Part shown: in pieces, positions 24,208-31,316 of the stretch | Numbering within the stretch: position 1 is the stretch's first letter | Layout: each line of letters opens with the position of its first letter | Assembly (NCBI RefSeq): GCF_022059845.1 | Contig: NZ_CP091851.1 | Coordinates: forward strand, 186,001 to 250,000 | Source: Terrirubrum flagellatum | Lineage (GTDB): Bacteria > Pseudomonadota > Alphaproteobacteria > Rhizobiales > Beijerinckiaceae | DNA: 64,000 bases | Direction: 5' to 3' | Program-made: the position numbers and the translations under genes | Notes under the pieces: generated by a model | Told to the model about the DNA's origin: nothing | What the model saw: the letters and a program-made list of their open reading frames with translations, nothing else | The model's database searches: none

Positions 24208-25107
24208 ATGACCGACGTGACGAAGCTCGAACCCTGGCAGTGGCCCGAGACGCATTGGCGCGGTCTCGTCGATCAGGTCCGCGCCGGGCGCACGCTAAAG
24301 CCGAGGAGTTGGAAGGGCGGCGCGCGCTGCGCCATCGCGCTCTCCTTCGACGCCGATCACGAGACGAACGAACTGCGCGACGGCGGCAAGTCGATCGGCC
24401 GCATGGCTTGGGGCCAGTATGGGCCGCGCGTCGGCGTGCCGCGTCTGCTCGCGCTGTTGAAGAAGCATGACGTCAAGGCGACCTTCTATGTGCCGGCGGT
24501 CGCGGCTTTGCTGCATCCGGACGAGCAGAAGCGCGTCGTTGGCGAAGGCCATGAAATCGGCATCCATGGCTGGATCCATGAATTCAATTCGACGCTGCCT
24601 TATGGGCATGAGCGCGAGCTGATGATGCGTTCGGCCGACACGCTCGAAAAAATCACCGGCGTCAGGCCCGTCGGCTTGCGCACGCCGTCATGGGATTTCA
24701 GCCCGAACACGCTGCGCATCGAGCAGGAGATGGGCCTTCTCTATGATTCCTCGCTGATGGCGGACGAGGATTGCTATGAGCTGCTGCTCGAGGGCAAACC
24801 GACAGGCGTGGTTGAATTTCCGGTGGAATGGATCAGGGATGACGCGCCCTATTTCATGATGAACCGCATGGGCGCGCAGCGCCCCTACACCTCGCCCTTC
24901 GACGTGTTCGAGATTTTCAAGCGCGAACTCGACGGCGCCTGGGAGGAGGGCGGCGTCTTCCAGCTCACCTGCCATCCCCACATCATCGGCTATCGCTCGC
25001 GCATCTGGATCATCGAAGAGCTGATCAAGCATGCGAAGGCGAAGGGGAGCGTCTGGTTCGCGACCCATGCCGAAGTTGCAAAATATGCAAAGGAGAATGC
25101 GGCGTAG
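24208..25107 (+). CDS. Polysaccharide deacetylase (CE4) family protein
   Basis: 299 residues from ATG 24208 (GCGGAGAG upstream), not the longer frame from 24148. Catalytic base region SFDADHETNE (DxDH instead of the common DDG), metal-ligand HGWIHEF and later RTPSWDFSPNT and FQLTCHPHIIG. This variant belongs to the branch with the H. pylori PgdA-like and allantoinase-like deacetylases, which are cytoplasmic or lack signal peptides, as here. Substrate could be an N-acetyl or N-formyl group on a sugar or ureide; not resolved. Confidence 0.82.
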   Translation: MTDVTKLEPWQWPETHWRGLVDQVRAGRTLKPRSWKGGARCAIALSFDADHETNELRDGGKSIGRMAWGQYGPRVGVPRLLALLKKHDVKATFYVPAVAALLHPDEQKRVVGEGHEIGIHGWIHEFNSTLPYGHERELMMRSADTLEKITGVRPVGLRTPSWDFSPNTLRIEQEMGLLYDSSLMADEDCYELLLEGKPTGVVEFPVEWIRDDAPYFMMNRMGAQRPYTSPFDVFEIFKRELDGAWEEGGVFQLTCHPHIIGYRSRIWIIEELIKHAKAKGSVWFATHAEVAKYAKENAA

Positions 25108-25227
25108 CGTTGCGCGCATCTGAAGCGCGGCCTGTCGGGCGAGACCGCGGCCGCTGGCCTGATTATATTGACGAAACGGCAGCTTTTCTAAGCGCGTGTT
25201 AACTGCTGGCGGTGTCTTTACAGGGAG

Positions 25228-26478
25228 ATGAACCGCTCTCCGCGCCGTGAAGACTATACCTACAGCCTGCCGCGCTGGCGCCTCACGCGCTGGCTGGCCG
25301 ATGCAGGGCCAGACGTTCCCGACGACATCCGCGTCGCGCTGATCGGCAGCCTCTACGGCTCGCTGCCGATCTTCGCCAGCGGGCTTATCAACACGCTCAT
25401 GGTGGCCGCGGTCATCGCCCTGCGGGCGCCGACGCCGCCCTTCCTGACATGGCTCGCGCTGGAAGCCCTTGTCTGCATCGTTCGCATGGCCGTGCTGATC
25501 ATGGCGCGTCGGGCCGCGTCGCAAGGGCGCGAAACGCCGACGGACCTCTATCTGCTGCTGGCGGTGTGCTGGGGCGGCAGCGTCGGTTATGGCGTGTTCG
25601 TCACGCTTGCGAGCGGCGACTGGGTCGCCTCGACCGTCGCCTGCGTGTCGTCGGCCGCGATGATCGGCGGCATCTGCTTCCGCAATTTCGGCGCGCCGCG
25701 CCTGGTGGCGGCGATGATTCTCCTCAGTCTCGGCCCCTGCTGCATCGGAGCGGTCCTGTCGGGCGAGCCCGCCATGCTGATCGTGCTCGTCCAGGCGCCG
25801 CTTTATTTCGTCGCGATGGTCGCGGCGGCGTTCCGTCTGAACAAGATGCTTGTCGCGACCATGCGGGCCGAGCGCGAGAATGATCATCGCGCCCGGCACG
25901 ATGCGCTGACGGGCCTGTCAAACCGCCTGGGCCTTGTCCGCGCGTTCGAGGAGAGATGGCCCCGCGCGTCCGATGCGCCCGAGCAAGTCGCCTTGTTCTA
26001 TCTCGATCTCGACGGCTTCAAGTCGGTCAACGACACGCACGGTCATGCCGCAGGCGATCAGCTTTTGAAAATGGTCGCCGGCCGCGTGAAAGAGATGCTG
26101 CGGCACGACGATATCGCCGCGCGCATCGGCGGCGATGAATTCGTGATCATTTCGCGCATGGCGGGCGCCGACGACGAGAAGGCGAAAGCGCTTGCCTTCG
26201 GCCAGCAGCTCGTCGACGAGATCTCGCCGGCCTACGATCTCAGCGAGAATGTCGTCGCAAAGATCGGCGTCAGCGTTGGAATCGCACTGGCGCCGGAGCA
26301 TGGCGAAGACGTTGCGACGCTGCTCGCGGTCGCCGACGCCGCGCTCTACGAGGCCAAATCAAACGGCAAGTCGCGTTGCGCCATGGCGTCGCCGATGGCC
26401 AATCTCGCTCGCGCGCGGGGCCTTCTGGAAAAGGCCGCGGCGATTGAGCCGAAACCGCGCGCAAGCATGGCGGCCTGA
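25228..26478 (+). CDS. Membrane-bound diguanylate cyclase (GGDEF)
   Basis: 416 residues; ACAGGGAG lies directly before the ATG. About six hydrophobic segments between residues 45 and 210 form an N-terminal sensor of unknown ligand. The GGDEF domain follows (RHDALTGLSNRLGL to ALYEAKSNGKSRC): active site RIGGDEFVI intact, and an RxxD inhibitory I-site (RHDD) five residues before it, so product inhibition by c-di-GMP is expected. No EAL domain. Confidence 0.92.
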   Translation: MNRSPRREDYTYSLPRWRLTRWLADAGPDVPDDIRVALIGSLYGSLPIFASGLINTLMVAAVIALRAPTPPFLTWLALEALVCIVRMAVLIMARRAASQGRETPTDLYLLLAVCWGGSVGYGVFVTLASGDWVASTVACVSSAAMIGGICFRNFGAPRLVAAMILLSLGPCCIGAVLSGEPAMLIVLVQAPLYFVAMVAAAFRLNKMLVATMRAERENDHRARHDALTGLSNRLGLVRAFEERWPRASDAPEQVALFYLDLDGFKSVNDTHGHAAGDQLLKMVAGRVKEMLRHDDIAARIGGDEFVIISRMAGADDEKAKALAFGQQLVDEISPAYDLSENVVAKIGVSVGIALAPEHGEDVATLLAVADAALYEAKSNGKSRCAMASPMANLARARGLLEKAAAIEPKPRASMAA

Positions 26479-26622
26479 CCCAAATCCATTGAGGCGGATG
26501 TCGTTACGTCTTGCTTCACCCGCGCGCGCGGGATAAAGCCGCGCCCCTGTCGCAAAGCTGATGGCCTGAGCGCGCGCTTTCGAGCGCGGACGCCTCGTTT
26601 TGCGCGCCGCGGAGGAGCCGCC

Positions 26623-27414
26623 ATGGAGTCGCGTGAAGCTGCATCCTATTGGGAGGGTAACGCCGAAAACTGGACGCGCTATTCGCGAGCCGGCTACGAT
26701 GTCTATCGCGACGCGCTGAACACGCCAGCGTTCCTTGCGATGCTTCCTCCCATCGCGGGACTTCAGGGGCTCGATATCGGCTGCGGCGAAGGATCAAATA
26801 CGCGCAAGCTCGCCGAATTAGGCGCAAGCATGCGCGCCATCGATGTCGCGCCGACCTTCATCCGGCATGCGCAGGAGAAGGAAGCGGCGGATCCGCGCGG
26901 CGTCATCTATGAAATCGCCGATGGCGCGGCGCTGCCTTTCGCCGACGAATCCTTTGATTTCGCCACCGCCTTCATGTCGCTGATGGACATGCCGGATCAG
27001 CAGCGTGTTCTCATCGAAACGCGTCGCGTGCTGAAGCCCGGCGGCTTCCTGCAATTTTCGATCCTGCATCCCTGCTTCGTACCGCCGCATCGCAAGACGC
27101 TGCGCGACGAAAAGGGTGACTGCTATGCGATCGAGATCGCCGAATATTTCAGCGAGAATGACGGCCGCATTGAAACCTGGTGGTTCTCGACCTTGCCGCG
27201 CGAAGAGCGCGAGGGCGTCGCGCCGTTTCGCGTGCCGCGCTTCCATCGCACGCTGAGCGCGTGGGTCGACATGATCTGCGGCGCCGGGCTGACGATCCAG
27301 AAATTCGGCGAGCCGTCGGCTTCGCCAGAGGTGGCCGCCGCCGTTCCCACGGTTGCGGACACGCGCGTCGCCGGACTTTTTCTGCATGTGCGGGCGATCA
27401 AGCTCGCGGCGTGA
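26623..27414 (+). CDS. Class I SAM-dependent methyltransferase
   Basis: 263 residues; GCGGAGGAG lies upstream of the ATG. SAM-binding loop LQGLDIGCGEGSNTRKLAELG at about residue 50, then RAIDVAPTFIRHAQEKE, FDFATAFMSLMDMPDQ and VLKPGGFLQFSILHPCF. This is the UbiE/Coq5-like methyltransferase fold. No neighbour points to the substrate. Confidence 0.82.
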   Translation: MESREAASYWEGNAENWTRYSRAGYDVYRDALNTPAFLAMLPPIAGLQGLDIGCGEGSNTRKLAELGASMRAIDVAPTFIRHAQEKEAADPRGVIYEIADGAALPFADESFDFATAFMSLMDMPDQQRVLIETRRVLKPGGFLQFSILHPCFVPPHRKTLRDEKGDCYAIEIAEYFSENDGRIETWWFSTLPREEREGVAPFRVPRFHRTLSAWVDMICGAGLTIQKFGEPSASPEVAAAVPTVADTRVAGLFLHVRAIKLAA

Positions 27415-27458
27415 AAGCCTGCAGGAAATATTTCAGCGTTGGCGCGCCAGATTTGCGA

Positions 27459-28133
27459 TCAGGTTTTTGCTTCCTGGCTGTTTTGCCCCAGGCGCGGCTC
27501 CGTCCCGCCCAGCAATCGCTGAATGTTGGCGCGATGGCGCATGATCACGTAAGCGCCGCCCGCGATCACCAATAACCGATAGGGCAGCGGTTCTTCGAAG
27601 CTGAAGATCAGGGCGATCGCCGTCAGCGCCGCCAGCATCGAACTCAGGGAAACGATCCTGATAAGAGCCAGCACGACGCCGAAAACCGTCGCAGCGCCCA
27701 GACCGACTGGCCAGGACATCGCCAGCAACACGCCCAGTCCCGTCGCAGCGGATTTGCCTCCGCTGAAATTCAACCAGATCGAACGGCCGTGTCCCAACAG
27801 CACGGCGAGACCGGCCAGGCAGACGATCCATGGCGTCCAGATTGCCAGATCAGCCGCTGTCGCTGGCGTGGTCGATGTCGATGCATCGAGCCAAGCGTAA
27901 AGCCAGCGGGCGAAGATGATCGCGCCCGCGCCTTTCAGCACATCCACGAGGAGCACCGCGAGCGCCGGCCATTTGCCCAGGGTGCGCAAGACGTTCGTCG
28001 CCCCGGTGGATTTTGAGCCATGCTCCCGGATGTCGACGCCTTTGAGCAATTTCCCGGCGAGATAACCCGTCGGCGTGGAGCCGAGGAGATAGGCGACAAC
28101 CGCTGCGATCGCGCTCGCTGTCCAGAAAATCAC
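27459..28133 (-). CDS. plsY: Glycerol-3-phosphate acyltransferase (acyl-phosphate dependent)
   Basis: 224 residues with five to seven membrane spans. Conserved PlsY motifs: [59 protein letters not shown], and the third motif near [14 protein letters not shown]. It transfers the acyl group from acyl-phosphate to glycerol-3-phosphate, first step of phospholipid synthesis. The C-terminus is slightly extended ([11 protein letters not shown]). The IS element lies about 130 bases upstream of its start, so promoter effects are possible. Confidence 0.93.
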   Translation of the reverse strand: [224 protein letters not shown]

Positions 28134-28260
28134 GGGCTTCTCTCGACGCTTTCAGTTCAGGCCAACGCGGTCATCTACACCTTTGATCGTCGCGGGTCAG
28201 AGACGAAGCTGGAATCGCGCCGCTGCCGTCAAACTGCCCTTGACATCTTCAGACTAAATT

Positions 28261-28283
28261 GGCGATTATGCACTTGACATACC
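28261..28283 (+). repeat. Left terminal inverted repeat of the IS1595-family element
   Basis: 23 bases beginning GGCGATTATGCACTTGACAT, exact reverse complement of 30198-30220. The 8 bases before it (ACTAAATT) are the left target-site duplicate. The start codon of the first passenger ORF (28268) lies inside this repeat. Confidence 0.95.
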
Positions 28284-28486
28284 CTGACGGCGAAGGGGAT
28301 AAATCCCTCGACAGGCCGGCACCGCCAAAAGCGGAAACTGAAATCGAGGTCACGCCAGAGATGATCGAGGCGGGGAAGGACGTTCTTACGTCGGTATGGA
28401 TTGATTTTACGAGCCCTACACAACCACTTCCATGGGGTCCGTTAATGACGGATGTCTGGGTGGCAATGTCTTCAGCTCGTAAATAG
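28268..28486 (+). CDS. 72-residue IS passenger protein, unknown
   Basis: The ORF begins at an ATG inside the left inverted repeat. Polar protein with a central EIEVTPEMIEAGKDVL helix and a WVAMSSARK end; no domain recognised, although short proteins with a VTPEMIEAG-like segment occur elsewhere in rhizobial genomes (from memory). Its 3' end overlaps the 3' end of the minus-strand passenger gene by about 70 bases. No clear ribosome site is visible because the upstream part is the IS end. Confidence 0.45.
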   Translation: MHLTYPDGEGDKSLDRPAPPKAETEIEVTPEMIEAGKDVLTSVWIDFTSPTQPLPWGPLMTDVWVAMSSARK

Positions 28487-28958
28487 CCAATCGGATCGAA
28501 TTGGCCTCTTTTGATGCTATCACGATCCCGGCAAGCACCTCTTCTAGGCCGCGCGCTTCATATGGTTTTGGCTCAAACTTGAGCTTACCAGGGGCTACAA
28601 TTTCTAAACGCGCCATTTTGGCTGCGTCTTCGTTATCCATCAGCCACATGTCGTGGAGCGCCCTGTTTCGCATTTCTTGGGGTCCCCTGATCGATTCTGC
28701 GAATTTGTTTACGCGTGTGACCAACTCTTTTGGAGCGTCAGCAAATTCCAAGAGCGATTTCATGGCGGAGAGTTTGGCCTGAAGGGTGTACATTTGGGAT
28801 GTAAGACAAGCTCCTCTTTGCGCATCTAGGCCAGCCAATAGCCAAATCGAATAGTTGATATAGAATTCGAGATGGGCCCAGCGGTTTGCGATGTTGGCGA
28901 TAGCGTCAGCAAATCCGGGGGCCCATTTGAATGGAGGGGGCTTTTTTGCTTCATCCAT
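28416..28958 (-). CDS. IS passenger protein with HEPN-like RX4H motif
   Basis: 180 residues from ATG 28958; GGAG of GGAGCTCC is the ribosome site. All-helical in appearance: GFADAIANIANRWAHLEFYINYSIWLLAGL at 15-45, then MRNRALHDMW with R97-x4-H102. An (R)N-x-x-x-H motif after a helical bundle is the signature of HEPN-superfamily RNases and nucleotidyltransferase partners, but similarity is by eye only. Codon usage is AT-richer than neighbours, consistent with arrival on the element. Could be a toxin-like cargo gene or a neutral passenger; no antitoxin-like partner is obvious except the small ORFs beside it. Confidence 0.6.
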   Translation of the reverse strand: MDEAKKPPPFKWAPGFADAIANIANRWAHLEFYINYSIWLLAGLDAQRGACLTSQMYTLQAKLSAMKSLLEFADAPKELVTRVNKFAESIRGPQEMRNRALHDMWLMDNEDAAKMARLEIVAPGKLKFEPKPYEARGLEEVLAGIVIASKEANSIRLAIYELKTLPPRHPSLTDPMEVVV

Positions 28959-28980
28959 AGGGAGCTCCGAGAGTCGTTAA

Positions 28981-29151
28981 ATGCGGCAATCAAAGGACGA
29001 GCAGCTTTCAGAGGAAGCGACAGCAAAACGGCGCGACGAAGTGATTCGTCGCATGCTGGCGACTCCGCCACAGCCTAGGCAAAAAGCAGGGGCCAAGGCG
29101 AATCCACCAAAGAAAGGCCGCCCTAGAAAGGGCGACGCTTCTTCTTCCTAG
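28981..29151 (+). CDS. 56-residue basic IS passenger protein, unknown
   Basis: Starts MRQSKDEQLSEEATAKRRDE and ends with a Lys/Pro/Arg-rich tail (KKGRPRKGDASSS), which contains an AT-hook-like GRPRKG. Divergent from the HEPN-like gene with start codons 22 bases apart and the palindrome GGAGCTCC (28961-28968) between them. A nucleic-acid-binding accessory of the element is plausible from charge and AT-hook-like motif; no domain was recognised. Confidence 0.45.
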   Translation: MRQSKDEQLSEEATAKRRDEVIRRMLATPPQPRQKAGAKANPPKKGRPRKGDASSS

Positions 29152-29225
29152 GCTTGTGACGGTTCTTCGGGCGCTTCGTCTTGTAGGACTTGGCAGTCCC
29201 GCGAACGAGCCGGAAATAAACCTCC

Positions 29226-30155
29226 TTAATGGAGGTCGGCGCTGTCAGGCTGTCGATATGTCAGCCGCTTGCCGGCGACGCCTTTGATCGCTTTGGTTGC
29301 CCGGTCAGTATCGTTATGACCGGTCGCCGTCCGCGTGTTGTAGCGGAAATCAAATTCGACGGCGTAGCGATGCAAATGCTGTTCGCCGCAATGCTGATAG
29401 ACGCCTTTCATGCCGCGCTTGAAGACGCTGTAAAAGCCCTCAAGCGTGTTTGTGTGAGCGTCGCCCCGGACGTATTCGCCGGCATAGTGGTTGACCATCT
29501 CATGCGACGCGGTGCCGAAGCCGCCCTTGATGTAATACTGCGCAGTATCGGTGCGCAGATGGGCTTCCTTGGCCACGTTCTCTGAGATCACGCGCTCGAC
29601 TTCCTTACGCGTCACCTTGTCCATCACGACGGAACGCACGTTTCCGCCGCGCTCGACAAGGCTCATGACCTTCATCTTGTGGCCGAAACCGCCGCCCTTT
29701 TTCTCAACGCCCTTCTTGCGGCCGATATAGGTCTCGTCAGCCTCGACAATGCCTCCGCCAGAACCAAGCGGAGCGTCACCGACCGGCTTCATGGCTTCAC
29801 GGATGCGGTGCGCCATGAACCAAGCAGTCCGGTAGGAGCCGAAGCCGAGCATGCGGAAAAGCTGGTGAGCCGACATGCCTTTCTTGGACGAGCAAAGCAG
29901 ATGCGTCGCCAGCAGCCACTTATGGAGCGGGATATGCGAGCGCTCATAGACGGTGCCGATGGTCGCGGTAAACGGCTTGGCGCAGGCGCGGCACTTGTAG
30001 AGGCCGGGGCGCGTCGTCTTGCCCTTCATCTCCGTCGCCTGATCGACCGCCTCGCAGTGAGGGCAAACGGGGCCGTTCGGCCAGCGCAGCGCTTCGAAAT
30101 GCTTACGGGCGGCTTCTTCGTCGGTGAAGATCGGGTCTGTGAGATCGACGGACAT
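29226..30155 (-). CDS. IS1595-family transposase
   Basis: 309 residues. N-terminal zinc ribbon (CPHCEAV...YKCRACAKPFTATIGT), then LHKWLLATHLLCSSKKGMSAHQL, and the DDE-type catalytic domain: VEADETYIG (first Asp), RTDTAQYY (second Asp), and the GDAHTNTLEGFYSVFKRGMKG segment that in IS1595/ISXO2 supplies the last catalytic residue (Asn/Glu). It ends ...AGKRLTYRQPDSADLH, the usual family C-terminus. Full length and uninterrupted, so probably functional. Confidence 0.95.
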   Translation of the reverse strand: MSVDLTDPIFTDEEAARKHFEALRWPNGPVCPHCEAVDQATEMKGKTTRPGLYKCRACAKPFTATIGTVYERSHIPLHKWLLATHLLCSSKKGMSAHQLFRMLGFGSYRTAWFMAHRIREAMKPVGDAPLGSGGGIVEADETYIGRKKGVEKKGGGFGHKMKVMSLVERGGNVRSVVMDKVTRKEVERVISENVAKEAHLRTDTAQYYIKGGFGTASHEMVNHYAGEYVRGDAHTNTLEGFYSVFKRGMKGVYQHCGEQHLHRYAVEFDFRYNTRTATGHNDTDRATKAIKGVAGKRLTYRQPDSADLH

Positions 30156-30197
30156 AACAGGCTTTCCAAGCGTGAGCTTTTATCGCCCACGTCGGCC

Positions 30198-30220
30198 GGT
30201 ATGTCAAGTGCATAATCGCC
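30198..30220 (-). repeat. Right terminal inverted repeat of the IS1595-family element
   Basis: Exact inverse of 28261-28283 (23/23). It is followed immediately by ACTAAATT (30221-30228), the second copy of the target duplication. Confidence 0.95.
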
Positions 30221-30228
30221 ACTAAATT

Positions 30229-30650
30229 CCTATTATTGACATGTCTTCCGCCGCTGGGCGTTTCCGGACCGTAACGGAGGTGGGCGGCAAGAGCGACGGC
30301 GAGCGGTAGCAGCGGTTACGACTCGTGTCTTAAGTTCGCGCGCCAAAAACCTGGTCCTGGCCCGACGCCTCGGGCGGTGCCCTTCGGGGCATCGTATGGA
30401 GGGTAAATCAGGGTTCGACTCCACAGGGGCAGGCGATAAGGCGCAAACGTCGCGCGCGGGGCGTCAGGTCCGCCTGTTCTGGCGACTGGCTCCTCAAAAA
30501 CACCTTCTGCGCGCTCCGCCAGTAGCGCGCGGACCCAAGACGCCCCGCGCCCCCTTTGAGGGGCAGGATGCGAAGGACGAGAGATCAAAGCCGATGGGAC
30601 TTCAGCCGCCGCGAAAGCGGGCGGGGATTTCGTGCGTCTATCTTTACGCG
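30229..30650. other. Non-coding, strongly structured stretch; candidate ncRNA
   Basis: No ORF here looks like a protein. Visible structure: UUCG-capped 8-bp hairpin 30375-30394 (CGGTGCCC/GGGCATCG); a rod of nested arms 30454-30465/30539-30550 (12 bp), 30467-30473/30529-30535 (7 bp) and 30479-30484/30517-30522 (6 bp); then CCCC-TTTGA-GGGG at 30551-30563. GGGTTCGACTCC at about 30413 recalls a tRNA/tmRNA T-arm but the flanking stem does not pair. Could be a conserved structured RNA or a degenerate repeat. Confidence 0.45.
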
Positions 30651-30788
30651 CCCTCCCTCTCCCCTTGCGGGAGAGGGTGGTCGGCGGAGCCGACCGGGTG
30701 AGGGGGAAGCACTCCGCATCGAGATTCCCCCTCATCCGTCGCTGCGCCAAGCGCAGCGACACCTTCTCCCGCAAGGGGAGAAGGAGGG
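30651..30788. repeat. Palindromic intergenic repeat of the rhizobial CCCTTGCGGGAGAGGGT type
   Basis: Two arms: CCCTCTCCCCTTGCGGGAGA (from 30654) and its inverse TCTCCCGCAAGGGGAGAAGG (30766-30785), each with an inner hairpin (GTCGGCGGAGCCGAC; CGTCGCTGCGCCAAGCGCAGCGAC-like) and GTGAGGGGGAA / TTCCCCCTCAT in the middle. Sequences of this kind are scattered between genes in many Hyphomicrobiales (family knowledge). Confidence 0.75.
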
Positions 30789-30833
30789 CCGCGAGGCGCT
30801 GGAACTTCGCGTGTGCCGCTGAAGCACCCCCCC

Positions 30834-31253
30834 TCACATCTCAATCGTTGTGCGCCGATTCTTCTTCAGCGCGCCATGCTTCGCCTTGGAATCAAGCCGG
30901 CGCGTTTTCGACGCCTTGGTTGGTTTCGTCGGCCGGCGCGTCTTCGGCTTGAAGGCGGCTTCGCGAATGAGTTCGACAAGACGCTCGATCGCGTCGCTGC
31001 GATTCATCTCCTGCGTGCGGAAACGTTGCGCCTGAATGACGATCACGCCGTCGCGCGTCATGCGGCGTCCGGCGAGCGTGTTGAGACGGCCGCGCACATA
31101 GTCATTCAACGCCGGCGAGTTGCGCGCGTCGAAGCGCAATTGCACCGCCGTCTCGACCTTGTTGACGTTCTGTCCGCCAGGGCCCGACGCGCGCACGAAA
31201 TCGAACACGAGTTCGCGCTCGTCCAATTCGATCTGCGGCGTGACGGGAATCAT
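30834..31253 (-). CDS. arfB: Alternative ribosome-rescue factor / peptidyl-tRNA hydrolase ArfB
   Basis: 139 residues. RF-1-like domain with the GGQ catalytic motif in RASGPGGQNVNKVETAVQLRFD, followed by a basic C-terminal tail (KTRRPTKPTKASKTRRLDSK..) that in YaeJ/ArfB enters the empty mRNA channel. It releases ribosomes stalled without a stop codon. Stand-alone gene upstream of the palindromic repeat. Confidence 0.93.
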   Translation of the reverse strand: MIPVTPQIELDERELVFDFVRASGPGGQNVNKVETAVQLRFDARNSPALNDYVRGRLNTLAGRRMTRDGVIVIQAQRFRTQEMNRSDAIERLVELIREAAFKPKTRRPTKPTKASKTRRLDSKAKHGALKKNRRTTIEM

Positions 31254-31316
31254 GATTGGCTTCTTATCATTTCGCGAAGCCGCAGGGAAAACCGGCTCCT
31301 ACGTTTTCAGATTCGC

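Larger units (their letters stand above)
28261..30220 (-). mobile_element. Complete IS1595-family insertion sequence with passenger ORFs
   Basis: Exact boundaries: perfect 23-bp terminal inverted repeats 28261-28283 and 30198-30220 (ends GGCGATTATGCACTTG...). An 8-bp direct repeat ACTAAATT flanks the element (28253-28260 and 30221-30228), the target-duplication size known for IS1595. It carries the transposase on the minus strand plus three ORFs of unknown function. Size 1960 bp, larger than a simple IS1595, as seen in passenger-bearing subgroups (ISNwi1-type). Perfect ends and target duplication suggest a fairly recent, possibly still active insertion. The passenger part is visibly AT-richer than the chromosome. 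Confidence 0.93.

Noticed and set aside
29123-29217. Basic minus-strand peptide after the transposase stop (KEVYFRLVRGTAKSYKTK...)
   Set aside because: Preceded by AAGGAGG but has no ATG, GTG or TTG start; overlaps the plus-strand 56-residue ORF; no slippery site to join it to the transposase.
30375-30470. Possible tmRNA or tRNA because of GGGTTCGACTCC
   Set aside because: The flanking bases do not form a T-stem (only two pairs), no ANDN-type tag codons follow, and no acceptor stem is visible.
30316-30837. 173-residue minus-strand ORF
   Set aside because: Runs through the palindromic repeat and the structured stretch; composition is that of antisense to repeats, no domain.
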